NCBI GenBank assembly: GCA_039881145.1
Contig: JAYKKI010000009.1
Location: forward strand, 10,046,001 to 10,110,000
DNA length: 64,000 nt
Direction of reading: 5' to 3'
Source of the DNA: Druceiella hillmani
Lineage: Eukaryota > Arthropoda > Insecta > Lepidoptera > Hepialidae
Shown here in pieces: positions 49,759-63,371 of this stretch (the first letter of the stretch is position 1; every line of letters starts with the position of its first letter). The translations under genes were made by a program, and so were the position numbers. The notes beneath the pieces are model-generated. The model did no database searches, was not told the origin of the DNA, and saw nothing but the letters and a program-made list of their open reading frames with translations.

Positions 49759-51350
49759 TCCAATCGGCTGCCGATGAAATTAGAGAAATCACCTATAAAA
49801 ATTAAGAGTCAAGTAACAATTTTGCTGTTTTCTTTTGAAGGTTTTTGGGAAATAGTAAATTATGAAATAGCTCATATATACATTTAATTAAGAAATGTTT
49901 CATATAAGTATAAAATAATATACGAGTGTCGAATATATTTAAGGTGCATACTTATCGCCATTTGTTTTAAATAAAAGACAGAAAGAAATGTTCTGCCCAG
50001 AAATCACACTCTGTTGCTGCGACACATTATAATGATGAAAATAAAAGATAATTTTTAAAATTAAAACCGAATTTAGTATCAGATGTCTGTATTAACTTTG
50101 TTAGGCAACGAATAAATATAAAAAATGTGGAGTATGAAAAAAATTTTAGGAAAGAAATATTAATTATGTCCAACAATTTTACGTCATAAAATCAAGACCA
50201 GAGTGATAGAACCAGAAGGTAGTAGTAGGTTTGTTATTTAAAAAAATACTCCATAAATAAAAGCACAACCTGCATTTGGTTATTGAACAATATCCGTACT
50301 CAAGTTTGAATTTAATTTACAATGTCGTCTCTTCTAATTTACTACAGTATAAATCTTAATGGGTCTGCAAACTTAGAATGTGGAATACGGAGTATGAAAA
50401 TAACTTTATGATATAAATAATAAGTTATGTGCAATGTTATAAAATCAAAACTACAGTGACAGTACCGTTGTGGTATTATATTTTATTAAAAAAATTGTGT
50501 ACGTTTTCATAAATAAAAGTAAATATCTGTATTATTTAATAATATCAGTACTGAAGTTGATATTTCATTTACAATATCTTGTTATTCCTGCTGCGCTTTT
50601 GAAATCTTATCTTGAGTGTAGATATTAATGGATGTGCAAACATGAGTGCTAGTTGTTTTTGCAGAAATTCTTATAACGATAGTATCACTTATTACGTGAT
50701 CTGACAATTAGGTCTTGGCGTTGTACTTTGCTACATATTCGGTTTCAAGTGTCGTTTTCCCAATAGCAAGTCATATCGAATACACGCAAAATATCTGGTA
50801 ATGATAAATTATAACTTACGTCGTCTTGGTGATATTCTTTCAGGTGGGAAAACGAAACAATGGGGCTGATATTATTTACGACGTAATGTAAATCTAACTC
50901 GTGAACGTCGAATCACTATTTTCCAATTGTTATCACTTCAGTAATGCAACATCAATAATACTGATTTTTTCACTCTTGGGTAATTTCCAAAAACGGTTCT
51001 TTTATTTATTTACTATCTGGTATTGTTTTATTTCACTCATGTTTAAATTCATTCATATATATTCATTTCTAATAAATACTTACTTTTTACGAATTTGTAA
51101 GAAACAATTTTATGTGTTTCATCTCCATAATTAACTATAAAAAGCACGGTACTTACATATCGCAAGAAAAATATCTTAATTTGCTGATATAAATGGAAGT
51201 TAATGCAAAAAAATGTTCGTGGAAAAATGATTATCCAAAGATGGCAAAAGATGATCGTAATCATATTTTATTATCAATCGAGAATCTCGGATTCTTTTAA
51301 GAAAAGACACTTCTGGAAAAATACACTGCTATACAGAGTTATTCCATGTC

Positions 51351-51381
51351 TATATATATGTATATATTTATATATAGATAC

Positions 51382-51460
<79 letters not shown>
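51351..51460. repeat. (TA)n microsatellite (copy B)
   Basis: Counterpart of 1617-1709, longer and with a purer right half. It creates spurious Tyr-Ile frames on both strands. Confidence 0.95.
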
Positions 51461-51461
<1 letters not shown>

Positions 51462-52205
51462 GTAGCTCACAAGTTTTAATATTAATTACATTTTTAGTTT
51501 TCAATAGCCTACTATTATCATCGCACTAATAATACTAAACTCACATTTATACCGCTTGCGTACTTCTAATTAAGATATTTATGTGTACAGAATTAAAACC
51601 ATGTATTTTATTCAAAAATATAATGCAAAGTTTGGGAACAAATTTACACTTTATTTTTAATTTATGTTAAACGATCGGAAAAAAATTATATAACCTTGGT
51701 TAATAGTTACCGACACTGATGTTAATTATATGCAAACATATTAAAATTAACACACATTCACTTTCATTGCTAACTTTACAAAGGACTAATTGTAAAACCT
51801 TACAGAGTTATTCTCCCGAAACTGAAATTTTCAGGTCAGAAATATATTGACGTTTTTGTTTAAACGAAAATATTCCAAAATAAAATATATAACGAATGAT
51901 AGGCTCTAAAAGTATGTAAGTTTTAACATTATTTTATAAACAATGTTAGCTCGGCGTCGTGGATACATAGGTCACTTTACAGTTATATTACTGCTACATG
52001 GCTTCCAATAAGGGTAACAGGTATAAGTTTGTGGGAAGATATAACAATTTGTAATCACACTGCTATGCATACCAACCAAGTGTTTTAAAAAATATTTTCA
52101 CAAATTACAAACGAATTATACTCCATCATATTTTCTATGAGGTGATTAAACTCTTCAAAACCGTGATAAAATGGGGAATTCCAATGTAAATCGGTTCTAA
52201 CTACA

Positions 52206-52421
52206 GATATTACAAAATAGTAATAAATATTTAAATACAGAAAGTAATTAGACACACAGAGTGAGATATTTCTTTTTGAACAGGACTCAAAATAAATACT
52301 CCAAGCTATTGAGATGGCTTCTAATCCATCGTAGAACTAAAGACACAGAATATAAAAACGGTATAGAAAAATGTTTAAAAAATATATAAAAAAAATAAGA
52401 ATTATAATGCAATAAATTCAG
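52206..52421. other. Copy B specific segment of about 216 bp
   Basis: Between ggttcta and gctaattttt-type flanks that adjoin in copy A (2450-2461), copy B has about 216 extra bases. The segment is A+T-rich, without terminal inverted repeats, target duplication or tail that I can see, which favours a deletion in A over an insertion in B. Confidence 0.8.
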
Positions 52422-52671
52422 TGCGCTATTTTTTGGTACCAAAAGACCTCATTAGATATTTTCCAAACTCTCTTAAATTAGAGCTCCCGATATACGAGTA
52501 GCATGCTGAGTATTCTTTTCTGCGATTTGGTTTTTGTATGTCAATCTCTAAATGGGTAAACTATAAATGAAAGTAATTAAAAATAAATATGTCAGCAAAA
52601 ATATTAATTTATATTGATGTTGTGAAACAATTAATAATTACAAATAATTAAAATAAATATTTCAGGTAAAA

Positions 52672-52731
52672 TATTAAATAAAATTAATGTTGTAATTACA
52701 AAATTAAATAAAATTAATGTTGTAATTAAAA
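52672..52731. repeat. 30-bp tandem duplication, copy B only
   Basis: A unit starting attaaataaaattaatgttg occurs twice in succession. Copy A has one unit near 2702-2731. Confidence 0.85.
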
Positions 52732-53165
52732 AAGTAAAGGTTAATGAAGGGGAATAAAAAATTTTTGATTTTAAAATAATTCCCTTAAAAAATTTAGGAA
52801 TCTATGAGGTTCATTATCACATTTAGCAAATAGTATGTAATTTTGGTTTTATTTGAAAGTTTGCAATTATTTGAACATGAAACAATTCAAACGTTTTTTT
52901 CAAAATCAATACGTTGGCAAAAGCTACTTTTCTCGCAAGCTCTAGCGAAAACGTCAGCAAGGCTCTAAAACCAGGGACATGCTAATTATATTGTTTACTT
53001 GTTTGTATTTACTTTTTCACATGTAATCCAAAAATACACTTAATAAAGAAGATATTAAAATTATCTTTTCGAGTTTGTTTACTGTTATAAAAAATTGCAA
53101 CGAAAAAATAATGAAATATAATTTCGTTTAATCTCACGAGTTAAACTTCAACATGTATACATAAT

Positions 53166-53212
53166 CTGAAAATGCTTATGCATCATTTGAAAATGCATAT
53201 GATACTATTCCA
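53166..53212. repeat. Imperfect tandem duplication of about 21 bp, copy B only
   Basis: Two units, each with tgaaaatgc followed by (t/a)tatg, replace the single unit ctgataatgcgtatgatac of copy A near 3174-3192. Confidence 0.7.
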
Positions 53213-53318
53213 GTTGAACTTTATTACTAATATGAATTAATAGGAAATCATATATTTAAATGCAAATTTTAGTTATTCACTTGTATTCTAATACTGATTT
53301 TTAAGTCTTTCATTGCAG

Positions 53319-54524
53319 TACTTTTTCCGAACAGTATGGCTTCATGCGCTGTATGAAGGATGTATTAGAGGCTGGAGTAAAATTCAGTTGATTTTCAAAT
53401 TCATTGACTTCTCATTATCATCGTAAATTGCATCCAGATAAATCATACAACTTGTTACAAAGAGATGAATTTGATACCATTACTTTTTATTCACAACTTA
53501 CAACTTTTAAACTGCGAATAATCGTCAGGAATATGAAACTATTCGCAGGTTTACACCGTCAGACTTTTGCTTGCTTACAAATGTTTACTTTGCTTTTTAC
53601 TACGCGAATGGGTTAACTTTTTTTTTCATTTTTATAACTAATCCAACAAGCAATTATAATTTAAAAACAAAAAAAGAAGTGTTTATTGTTTATATGGTCA
53701 TTTTTTTTTACTTTTTGGAGATATCAGATTTAAATTTTCTTAGTGTGTCTTCGTATATATATCATTTGGTCTCTTAATTATAGAGAAATTTTAAAATACT
53801 TATCCTATTATGCCCTTTTATATATCACAGCCTACAGCTTAATTGTTATAAGACGCAAAAAAAAGAAGGACTGGCAAATAGAATATTACTAAGAATTTTT
53901 GTAGTTGACGATATGATAGCACTTTACCCTAATACATTTTTTATAAATTACAAATTACGTTTGATAAATTATAAAGCGTGAAACTAGCAATGTACGCGTT
54001 GTAATGAAAAGGAAGCTGTATAATGAAGCTGGAATATGGTGAAAAGTTATTTCGACTTTAATTTTATATAAATATTGTAATTAACATTTTCTTTCCAGAG
54101 TAAAAATTCACATCTTTTATTTAAACCCATATTTTGTTTCATATATTCAATTTCAGCTGATGCATTTTTAAATTTTTTGTAATTAAAATAATTTTAATTT
54201 TATTTGTGACTTTTCGCGTCCTTTCAATAATTGCATATAATACATCGTTGTCTTATTATATCTCTCAATTTATGTATTATTATCTGTGTGTAATATTAGT
54301 TCATCTGAATATAGAAGAACAAATAAACAATGGTGCTTTATACATACTGGGCTAATTGGAAGTCGTTAAGACGCAAAAGACATTTTTTTAATTCATATAT
54401 AACTTTTATGCTTCCCGAATTATAGTACGCCTTTTTCAATGAAAATGTGTTTAAGATAGCATTCATAATTATCAGAATTACTCTCTTTATTGTCTACTTC
54501 AAAAGCCAGAAGCTCACTTTATGA
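53319..54524 (+). pseudogene. Decayed membrane-protein remnant (copy B)
   Basis: This is the counterpart of 3301-4526. The acceptor before 53319 is intact and the first frame opens the same way, then continues after a +1 shift as the open stretch 53404-53616. The last exon-like part begins after an acceptor ending at 54156. It has several stops near its start, a one-base deletion in a T run, and a four-base insertion just after the A-L-Y codons, so the W-x-x-L part is out of frame. Different lesions in the two copies mean no functional protein from either, although some damage is shared. Family assignment is as uncertain as in copy A. Confidence 0.3.
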
Positions 54525-54852
54525 AATATATTTGGTCATTAACCATTACCCCCTATTTAAACAAAATTTAACAATAAATATTGTGTATAATTATTTAGGT
54601 GTTGCTTTATAAAATTGACGCAGGCATAACAGCACTTTAAAATAATATAATACATAAGCACCATCAAAGCTGTTAATAGATGTGTCATTTAACTAATACA
54701 TTTTTACATAAGTAAGATTAAATGACAAATATGTATTCAAAGTTATCCATGGAGGAACTGTTACGGTGAGTTAATTATCTGCTTGCGTTAGGATTATTTT
54801 TATAATGGTCATAAAATTAACACTATCAAACTAATAAAAAGCCAAGGGCAAG

Positions 54853-54937
54853 TTTATTTTATATACTTTGTACTTCCGATGTACAATTATGTTGCTGGTG
54901 GCTAATAAATGTAATATTTTTTAAATTCAAAACTTGC
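54853..54937. mobile_element. Copy B specific 85-bp segment with inverted ends
   Basis: Copy A reads gggcaagataaaatatgc across this point (4855-4872). In copy B, 85 bases lie between gggcaag and ataaaatatgc. With the flanking bases the segment reads GCAAGTTT at the left (54848-54855) and AAACTTGC at the right (54930-54937), an 8-bp perfect inverted repeat. This could be a tiny non-autonomous DNA element, or a deletion in A at a short inverted word. Confidence 0.35.
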
Positions 54938-55789
54938 ATAAAATATGCAAAAAGGCTAAACGATAAATTGACAAAGTTATTTAAGTATATAATAGCATAT
55001 TACGCAGCACTGAAATATGACTTTATCGCCCTCGGTTAAGACTGTACCTTAGAGTTTATCTTATAAAACTTTCTTCTCTGAGTGCATAGTAGCCTTTTAT
55101 TACCATGTATATGATATAACCTTGCGGAGAAACGTGATTATGAAATTCACAAATAATTGAAAAAAAACTTTATCAGATTTCGTAAAAACATGATTCAGAT
55201 TTCGAAGCGAAACCTCAACACATATAGCTAGATCCTGAGTTTTTTTACGTTAAAATATATTCGCAAATAAACTCTACTGGTACACCAAGTAAGGTGTATC
55301 ATAAAAACAATAGTGAAATTCTCGCAACAGAAGCAAAAGGACGACACGTGTTTTTCAAAATTATGTTTATTAATTTTTGTGTAAATTTGTAACGACTGCA
55401 AGGTCATATTACATTAATTTATTTAAAAAATAACACAGGAGAATATGAATTACTGAAACTATTACGTTTTTAAATATAAAAAAGTTTGAGATAAAATGTT
55501 CGGGTTTCGAAAATATCGACTTCCATCCAAATTAATCAGACTTAGGACCCTGTACTTTTATTTATCGAAATTAAGACAACATATCCAGAGAACCGAAACG
55601 TAATATTAATAAGGAGACTTCTGTAGATGAGATTTTGAAGTTTCTGAAGATTTTGAAGAAGATTTGATGTAAAATATTTTTTCTGCAAGGAATAAAACCG
55701 TGAGAAACTATTCCAACATATATTAAATTAGAAGGATACCTAAAAAAATATTACCGAGAGTCAATTACTCAAAGGATCCACATACGTAC

Positions 55790-56714
55790 ACGCATGTGTT
55801 TGTGTAGGCGTTAGAAGCAGAAGCTGATTGTGTTTGTTTAGTTTGTTAATTCCTCTGCATATATATGTATATTATAAACACGTACGCACAGCTACATACA
55901 AATCCACAAACGCGTGTTATTCAAATTTTTCTAAACGTGGTTGCTCTTGCTGCAAAGCTTATATTTTTTTAGAAATTAACTTCTTACTACTTCTTTAATA
56001 TAAGCTGGCCATAAAATAAATAAAACTCTACCTAAAGAGCAAACGTTGGTTGGATTTTATTACGGATTTAATTTCATCGAAATGAAACTCATTTTTAATA
56101 GCGTTAACATTTCCTATCTGGATTCAACCTGCTCGCCTCTCGTTACGCTCGAAAATATCTGGTTTATTTGAAAGATTAACTCACATTCAATGACTCAACT
56201 GTGACCGCGTTTCAGTTCACCTTCATTAAAGTGGCGGGCAAAAGAATGTCTGCCCATTCTAATTAATTCATTATTTTCTATGAAACTTCATTTACTTTTA
56301 TGAGACGACGTGTCTTCGAAGCGACTTCTTTTGATGAATGTTGCATTATAATATAATAACAACCGAAGCAGAATGGCCCTTTGTTTCTCTTTAATAATTT
56401 TTCATTAAGGATGTATGAAAAAATAAGACATCGTCTTAAACGTAAAAACACCTTAATTTACAATTACTATTATTTCACTGTTCTATATGAGATATAATGC
56501 CTTTAATTTTGGTAACGGCTTATATGAATTATGGAAAATCTAGAGTAGTGAAGTTTCTCTCACTGACCACATTAAACACTTTTTAAGTTTAATAAACTTG
56601 TTCAGTAGGAGTTTAACTCGCACCACGAGGATTCCGTAAACATTAGGTACTTATCAATATTCTCTGTAACTCTGTAATTCTGTAACATTATTTACAAACC
56701 TTAATATTATTTCT
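55790..56714. other. Near-identical island (copy B)
   Basis: Counterpart of 5690-6640. The ggccataaa word is kept at 56007-56015; about 26 bases corresponding to 6040-6066 are missing at the point cgcctctcgttacgctc. Confidence 0.45.
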
Positions 56715-57669
56715 CACCATGTAAATATGTAAATATATTGATTAGTATATAATTCAAAGACTTCATAGATACAGAATACGTAGTTATTACTTTTTTACTT
56801 ATATTATATTTGTTTTAAGATATATATAAGTATAGAGATTCTCTGATGTATGTTCACTACTATATGTCATAAGTTTGTCCATTAAAAAATTGCTCCATTT
56901 TTATATGTAGTGGAGGTACGTCACAAAATTTTGTTTCAAAGACTTTATTTCGTAGTTTTATATGCGCTATAAATATGCAAAATATTGCCAAAAATGGCCT
57001 TTCTGCACTAAGAGTCTGAGTAAAACAACTGTGACCTACAGCCAGGACACATACATAAAGGAACTCGGAGTATTCCCTCGGAGTATTTGGCTACGAACAC
57101 TCTAATAAAAAAACACGTACTTTTTATCAAGGATTCGAAGAGAAATGCGTTTTAGGTATAAAAATTAAGAATAAAGTAACTGTGTGGACGACTGCTGTAC
57201 TCGTATATATCAAAATATATATTTTACTCTAGTTCACATCTTATTTTAGGTTTAAGGAAAAAATTACGCTATTTTATTAATTTATATAAAAACAAGACTA
57301 TGTTGAAAATATCGCTTGCGAACTAATAAACAGAATAGACTTAAATTAATTAATGACTAGATTTAAAAAAAAATTGTTAGTTATTTGCCCTATAAATCCA
57401 TAACATAAATACCATGCGTATAAAATTAAAAAGAAATTTATTAGATAAACGGTGATTAGGTTCATTTATAATGGTAATAAATGGACCAATAAGTGTTATC
57501 TGCCAAAAATATTTCCTGTCGCCCTAACCTATAATTAATTTTAACCGATAGAATCAATCAACATTAAAATCTTTAGTAAATATAATTTTTGGGGAAAACT
57601 ATTATTAAACCTCGTTTTTCACATGTATAACTTATACCGTTTCCTTTAGTTAAAATAACTTTATTTATA

Positions 57670-57672
<3 letters not shown>

Positions 57673-57732
<60 letters not shown>
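57673..57732. repeat. (TA)n microsatellite (copy B)
   Basis: Pure TA alternation, about 19 bases longer than its partner at 7602-7642. Confidence 0.95.
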
Positions 57733-57737
<5 letters not shown>

Positions 57738-58271
57738 TATTGAACTTGAAAATTCACTTTCAAAATTCAGACTATAATATATAACGTAAGTGTCATTAGC
57801 AACAATAACCATTTGAGTTTAGAAGACTTACCAGGCTTGACTTATAAAAGTATAATGAACTAGACGTCAACTGGTAAAACCTCTTCGAAGATGACCGTAA
57901 GTACGTAGTGTACGTTGGTTGCTCCATACTGCTGTGAATATAATATTATACACCAAGTATTTATCTAGTGTTGCCCACGAAGTAGTTCTATAATATCATC
58001 CAGGAAGTTGTTCTCTATTTAACAGTTCATTAAGTTTATTGCTATTATAAGAGGGACTACGTAGCGCACGATGGATAAATATCGAATCAATCGGACTTCC
58101 GCCCACTCATATTCAGCTCTGATGGTGTAGTGTTGCGATAATAAATAAAGTCGCTTATTTGTAATTACATTAAACGACCAGTCGACCATAAAATATTGCT
58201 AATTATCGAAAAAATCACCGTGAATTCGATTAGAATATTTGTAATTGATTCTTAACACAAATTACGTAGAT
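57733..58271. other. Zero-difference island (copy B)
   Basis: Counterpart of 7643-8181, with no difference seen. It ends at tttg(c/t)tgatttctt, after which the copies differ heavily for about 200 bases. Confidence 0.5.
57843..57902 (+). promoter_or_regulatory. Candidate TATA promoter with short first exon (copy B)
   Basis: Identical to 7753-7812: TATAAAAG at 57843-57850, ATG at 57891-57893 and GTAAGT at 57897-57902. Full identity of all elements and their spacing is expected from the zero-difference island in which they lie, so it is not independent evidence for function. Confidence 0.3.
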
Positions 58272-59092
58272 TTGCTGATTTCTTGCGTCTTTCCTTTCTG
58301 ACAGTTTCTTTTATTATTCCGTAGTTAATAGAGAGAAGGCCTATACAGATCTGGTAAATAACACTGAGTTTACAGTGACAAAAAGTATTTTCCACTTAGT
58401 ATCAATTGAACGATGGAGTGTACTTAGGTTAGATTCGTCTATTGTGTGATAATATGCAAATATTATTCACCTTCAATCGAAATCAGACTCAAATAAACAA
58501 AATCTATTTGATAAGTATTGCACTTTAATTAATAAATTAATGGAAATTGACGGAAATAATTTTGAAATAGCCACATAACCAAGTTATCAGAATCAGTGAA
58601 CAATAATGTGAATATTTACAAATAGTTGAAACGAAATACTCAATGTTGATAATTTTTTAAAATGTTTGTGTTTATCTAAATGTGCACGGAACGTTTATAG
58701 CGGGAGCTTTACTCATAATTGACAAGTTTATTATGATTTGACAAGGATATTAAATGAAAACATAAAATTATTTTCTTAATTCACTTCCAATTTGTCAGAT
58801 AGTATATTTCATTGTACCCCTGTACATAATGTCCAAACCTAAATTAATATTTGAAGAGCAAAATTGTAAAAAAGTCAGTTGAAACTGATATTTGCAACAA
58901 TTTAATGATGGCTAAACTATAAATTATTCAATGGTAGTGCATACCTAGAAAAGTTTTAGAATGTAGGGAATTTCAGTATTCATATGATTGTCACGGAACA
59001 TTTATAAAAATATTAAGGGAAAGACGCACGCATTTTTGAATTTGAAATTTCCGTAGTAAAGTTAATTATGTGCGAACTCTATAATAAATAAA

Positions 59093-59400
59093 ACCAGCCA
59101 AGTACGAGTCGGACTTACGCACAAAGAGTTCCATAGCGTCGAACATTATTACACTTAATTTCTATTTCTCAAAGACACAGTGAAAAACAAAGTTATTTCA
59201 GCGTTCGGTGCTGATAATATCCCGTATCTCAAAACCTACTAATTCTATTCAAACCAATTTTCATTAAAACGTTATTTAAATTCTACTACATTAATCCTTT
59301 AGAATTTAATTACGAATTTTTAGAATTTTATAATAAATTGTTAGTTGAAAAGTTAGATGGAGGGCGTGACACACTTCATGATTTTCTAAAATATATATAT
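59093..59400. repeat. Decayed dispersed repeat, copy B
   Basis: Counterpart of 9025-9345, with a slightly better match to the recalled head (ggacttacgcacaaagag). The section corresponding to 9290-9310 is rearranged, which places this repeat next to the 646-bp copy B specific segment that begins near 59557. Confidence 0.4.
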
Positions 59401-59556
59401 GCGCATACATTTCCAACGATTAATTTAACTAACGAAAGTTATTTTTGAACGTCTTCATCATTATACAAGACGTATCTGACAATATTATTCACGTCTGTGT
59501 GCATTACATTTTTCTCTCTTCTCCTAGTTGTATTTATTATGTGCTACCCCTGATAT

Positions 59557-60202
59557 TATATACTTTTGCAATTCCACTATTTCATTGTATGGCAGTTCAT
59601 AGAAAACACCTGTCATCCATTTCCTAATTTCATCTATATAGTGCCAATACTCTTCAAGTAAAATGGCTAGACATACAGATAGATACAGACGATCAAACGT
59701 AGAGGATGAATTATAGTTCAAAATTTATTGCAATGTTGTTTATATTTTATAGTAATATAAAAACAAAAACTATCTAAAACAATTTTAAAGTGCTGTTGTC
59801 TTGTGTTAAAAAGAGATGCCCGTCTAACCTTTCTGATTTAAATAGACCATTGTGTCATGCGTAAAAATGAATTTTTTATTACAAGAGTTTGCCAAAAGAC
59901 GAAATTTTCTTTCGGCATAAAACTGTATAGTTTTTTATTTTCTATTTGTAAGATCTTCTTGAAATGTCATATTCTCAATTATGACTTAACATAGACAATT
60001 TTATACCCATTTGCATTTTCTTTTTCGTAATTCAGCGTTGTTTTAATATCGTTATTAAGCAAGATTAGGTGAGCAAGATAATTTATATCGTGTCCAAATT
60101 TTTGGATTATTCCGTCATAGCTCATGAAAAATTACTTGCGTAAGAACGAACAAAGTAATAAAATATTCTTTCTCTTCAAATACAAAATCGCGTTAATTTA
60201 AA
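59557..60202. other. Copy B specific segment of about 646 bp
   Basis: Copy A has 24 unrelated bases (9491-9514) between the same flanks (gctacccc(t/c)... and ttaatctaactc). The segment has no terminal inverted repeats or tail that I can see. It holds a minus-strand frame (59524-59721, 65 codons) whose reading around cgatcgtctgtatctatc-type sequence is not recognised. Near its right end gaacaaagt echoes the 24 bases in A, which favours a complex deletion in A. Confidence 0.8.
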
Positions 60203-60474
60203 TTAATCTAACTCTACGTAGTCCTAATTATTTCAAATTTCTATACAGTATATATAAATGAAAACAACCGGTTTCCTATAGTTCCACAACTTGTTACGTT
60301 ACAGCATCAGAATAAACACATAATTATGATAAAAGATGCCACTAGACATTTTAAAAATCCATAATATTATACCAACTTTTCTCGAAATAATTACATATTG
60401 GCCAATACAACAATAACATTTGCAAAAAAACATCTAAAATATTATCTTCAAGAATGTTTGTTTCAATTAAGTGT

Positions 60475-60755
60475 CTTGGGGAACCGGAAAACAGTTTCCG
60501 GAAGCTATTTCCGCTGTTATTCCCTTGCCGACGCAAATGCATGCGCGGCTTGTTTCTGAACATCCATTGAGCGAGAATTAATTACAGCATCTCACCCCGC
60601 AATAAATTTGTGAAAATTTGCACTGAGAGGAACTTGCAATTTAAAGGCAAGAGCTATAAATTGTGTTGCATTAAAGGCAGAGCGGCAAGCTGTTTATTAT
60701 TTTGAGTTTCAGCAAAACTTACTGTACTTGCAACAATAAGTTGCAAGTATGCAAT
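60475..60755. other. Conserved noncoding island, copy B
   Basis: Counterpart of 9780-10060. The ETS-like near-palindrome, the acgcaaatgcatgcgc word and the hairpin arms are all retained. The overlapping minus-strand frame at 60351-60563 is still open, but see the copy A entry for why it is not read as a gene. Confidence 0.4.
60725..60749. repeat. Hairpin, 10-bp arms, 5-base loop (copy B)
   Basis: TACTTGCAAC at 60725-60734 pairs with GTTGCAAGTA at 60740-60749. The only change from copy A falls at the loop edge. Confidence 0.9.
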
Positions 60756-61173
60756 TTTACATAAGAAAAGTGTGTTTTTATCAATTCAGAGCAAAGTTTA
60801 TATAAACTTTTCTGTCTTTCGATATTGATTAGACATAAGGTCAAATTAATAATACAATATTTTCTGGGCTATTCTGAAAACTTATCTCTGGGAAAAAATG
60901 CTTTTTCACGAAAAAGAGACCAAAGTTTTATAATCATTAGTATTAAATTGTATTAAATTAATTGTATTAAATCACTTGTATTAAATAAATTATAAATAAA
61001 CACTAAATTTACGAAAATAGAAGTGCATAACTAATCATTTTTCTCTATAATTCAATTTCAAAAATATACATATTTTCTGAAATAATTGTATTATCTACCA
61101 AGTAATACTTCAATACCATTACCAATTTTATCTCTTCCTCTAGATAATAAATGTTGAAATAAATGCGAGTGTT

Positions 61174-61281
<108 letters not shown>

Positions 61282-63011
61282 TTTTCTTAAAACCTTTTTC
61301 AGAAAAAAATTTCAATATTAATTCAGTATTAGTTTAGATCCTTTCATCTGTGGATAAATAATGTTTTACACGGATCCAAACAAATTAACCGTTAAAGGTA
61401 AATACACTGCGATAACGTTATAATATCATTATATTCACGGCGAACTTTCAATTGTAGATTATGACAAATTACAAACTTTTAGCTTTAGAATTTGTTGAAA
61501 ATTATTTGAGTTAATGAAAGTAATACAGCAAATCAATTAAAGCTACTTTGCATGTTTTTCCGTAGAGTAATAAAATCATTTTTTAATTCTAAAATTTAAG
61601 CATTAGTCAATGATGTCAAGTTTTTAAGGGTGCAAATTATAATAAATAAAGTGGAATAGACATATATTTATAAGAAACCTCTATGTGATTAATTTATTTT
61701 GAACCTAACTCTCAAGATATAATTTAAAATAAGTAGGACCTATATGGAAAAAAATATTCATCTTTATCTGTACATTACTCTAAAATTGAAATTTTTAAAA
61801 CGCTCAATATGGTCACGAAGGGCTGCAAGTGATTTTCTAAGGATGGATTTTCATAAAACCAACTTAAGTACTTTCAAGTTAGAAAAAATACCAATTTATG
61901 GAAGCTAGTGGCAAGTGATCTATTTACAGGGCTAGGTCAAATTTGTATGTCACCTTCAGCCTCACTATTAGAGATGGTAGACTCAAATGTTATAAAATGC
62001 ATATTTCTATTTCATACCAGACTTGAAATTTCTTTCTCTAAATTGTTTTATATCTCACTTTCAAAGAGGGTAAGAGTACTTCCACAAAATCATTTAATTC
62101 ATATTAGCCTTCATGACAATCAATTAAAACAAATATAGAGAATGTTTAAAAATTTATGAACGTTTCTTTTATATTATAAATATATTTTCTATTCATCTAT
62201 TTATATTTCAAACGCTACAAAGCAACTCGTGTTCTGCTGGATTGATTTTGATACCATTTCTGAAACGTTCTAATATGGATTTATATTCCACATATTGAGA
62301 TTACAGAATGACAATTAACATTTACGGGGCGTATCTCTCTGAGATACGTGGCAGCAGTAGGCGCTACGGAAGGTAATGATTGCAATGGCGTTAGGTCGCA
62401 AGGTCGCCGGAAGGAAAACGAATTCTATAGCTAAAATTTAGAATCAAAATCAGCGTTTTGCATAACTACAAGAGGAATTTAGATTAAAACAATGGAATGA
62501 CGCCAAAAAACAATTAATGTATCGTGCCAAAATTGTATCGTTAAGATAAATTATAAAGTATGCTCTGGTGTAGAGATTTTATGACAAACCAAAAGTAATA
62601 TCTACTAATCAAACTAAAAATAATATCTTCAGTTTGTTGGCATGCTATTAGAAAAGTCATATAGTTTGACCGATCTTTCTGTTTGAACTAGCGTGAATGA
62701 AGGAAAACCTGATACAAGTCTCACATAATTTTACTCTGTAATAGTGAACAGATAAAAGTAGCACTGTTGCAGTCCATATTTATGGAGAACTTTTAGGCAT
62801 AAAAAGATAATTGTTTGTTTTTCTTCCATTTGTATTTGGCCCTATTCGAATAAAAAATAAGCATGTAACTCGTGGAATACAAATGTATGACGTGAAGTAA
62901 AGATATGAGGAATAATTGACTTATTCAACAAAACGCATATGGCCTTAATAATGTAAAGACACCGTATACTCTGCTCGTTTTGTTTCTGATCCAGCATATA
63001 ATGTTTCTATT

Positions 63012-63046
63012 ATGATAATATAAAAAAGGGCTCATTATATTATCAT
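63012..63046. repeat. Perfect hairpin, 11-bp arms (copy B)
   Basis: Arms at 63012-63022 and 63036-63046, identical in stem and loop to 12279-12313. Confidence 0.9.
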
Positions 63047-63316
63047 TATAGAAATATTAAATGTTCTTTCGAAAATTATTCACTAGGACTTTTAAATGCC
63101 GTGGCTATTATATATGCATTAAAAAGGGGCTACAGCAATGTTTGGATTTGTAAATATTTATTTATTTTACAAATTTAATGATTCTTATTTTGTGAGAATT
63201 CACATAAACTAAAAACGATCTTGTTGACGATGGTTCGATATACCAATTTACTTACCTGCATCGTTACGTACGTCGATAAAAGTCAAATAGTAATGTGTAT
63301 ATGATGTCATAGTACG

Positions 63317-63324
63317 TGACGTCA
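63317..63324. promoter_or_regulatory. Perfect CRE palindrome, copy B only
   Basis: TGACGTCA, the consensus CREB/ATF site, lies in the hyperdivergent 90-base patch. Copy A has gcgtcacatcat here. The word may be chance, as it falls in a rapidly changing stretch. Confidence 0.3.
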
Positions 63325-63371
63325 TGTCCCGTTCTTAATTTATATTAGTTAAAATAATAATGTTTTTCGAA

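Noticed and set aside
51203..51529. Overlapping ORFs on both strands over the copy B TA array
   Set aside because: They are artefacts of a self-complementary repeat; both strands read as Tyr-Ile.
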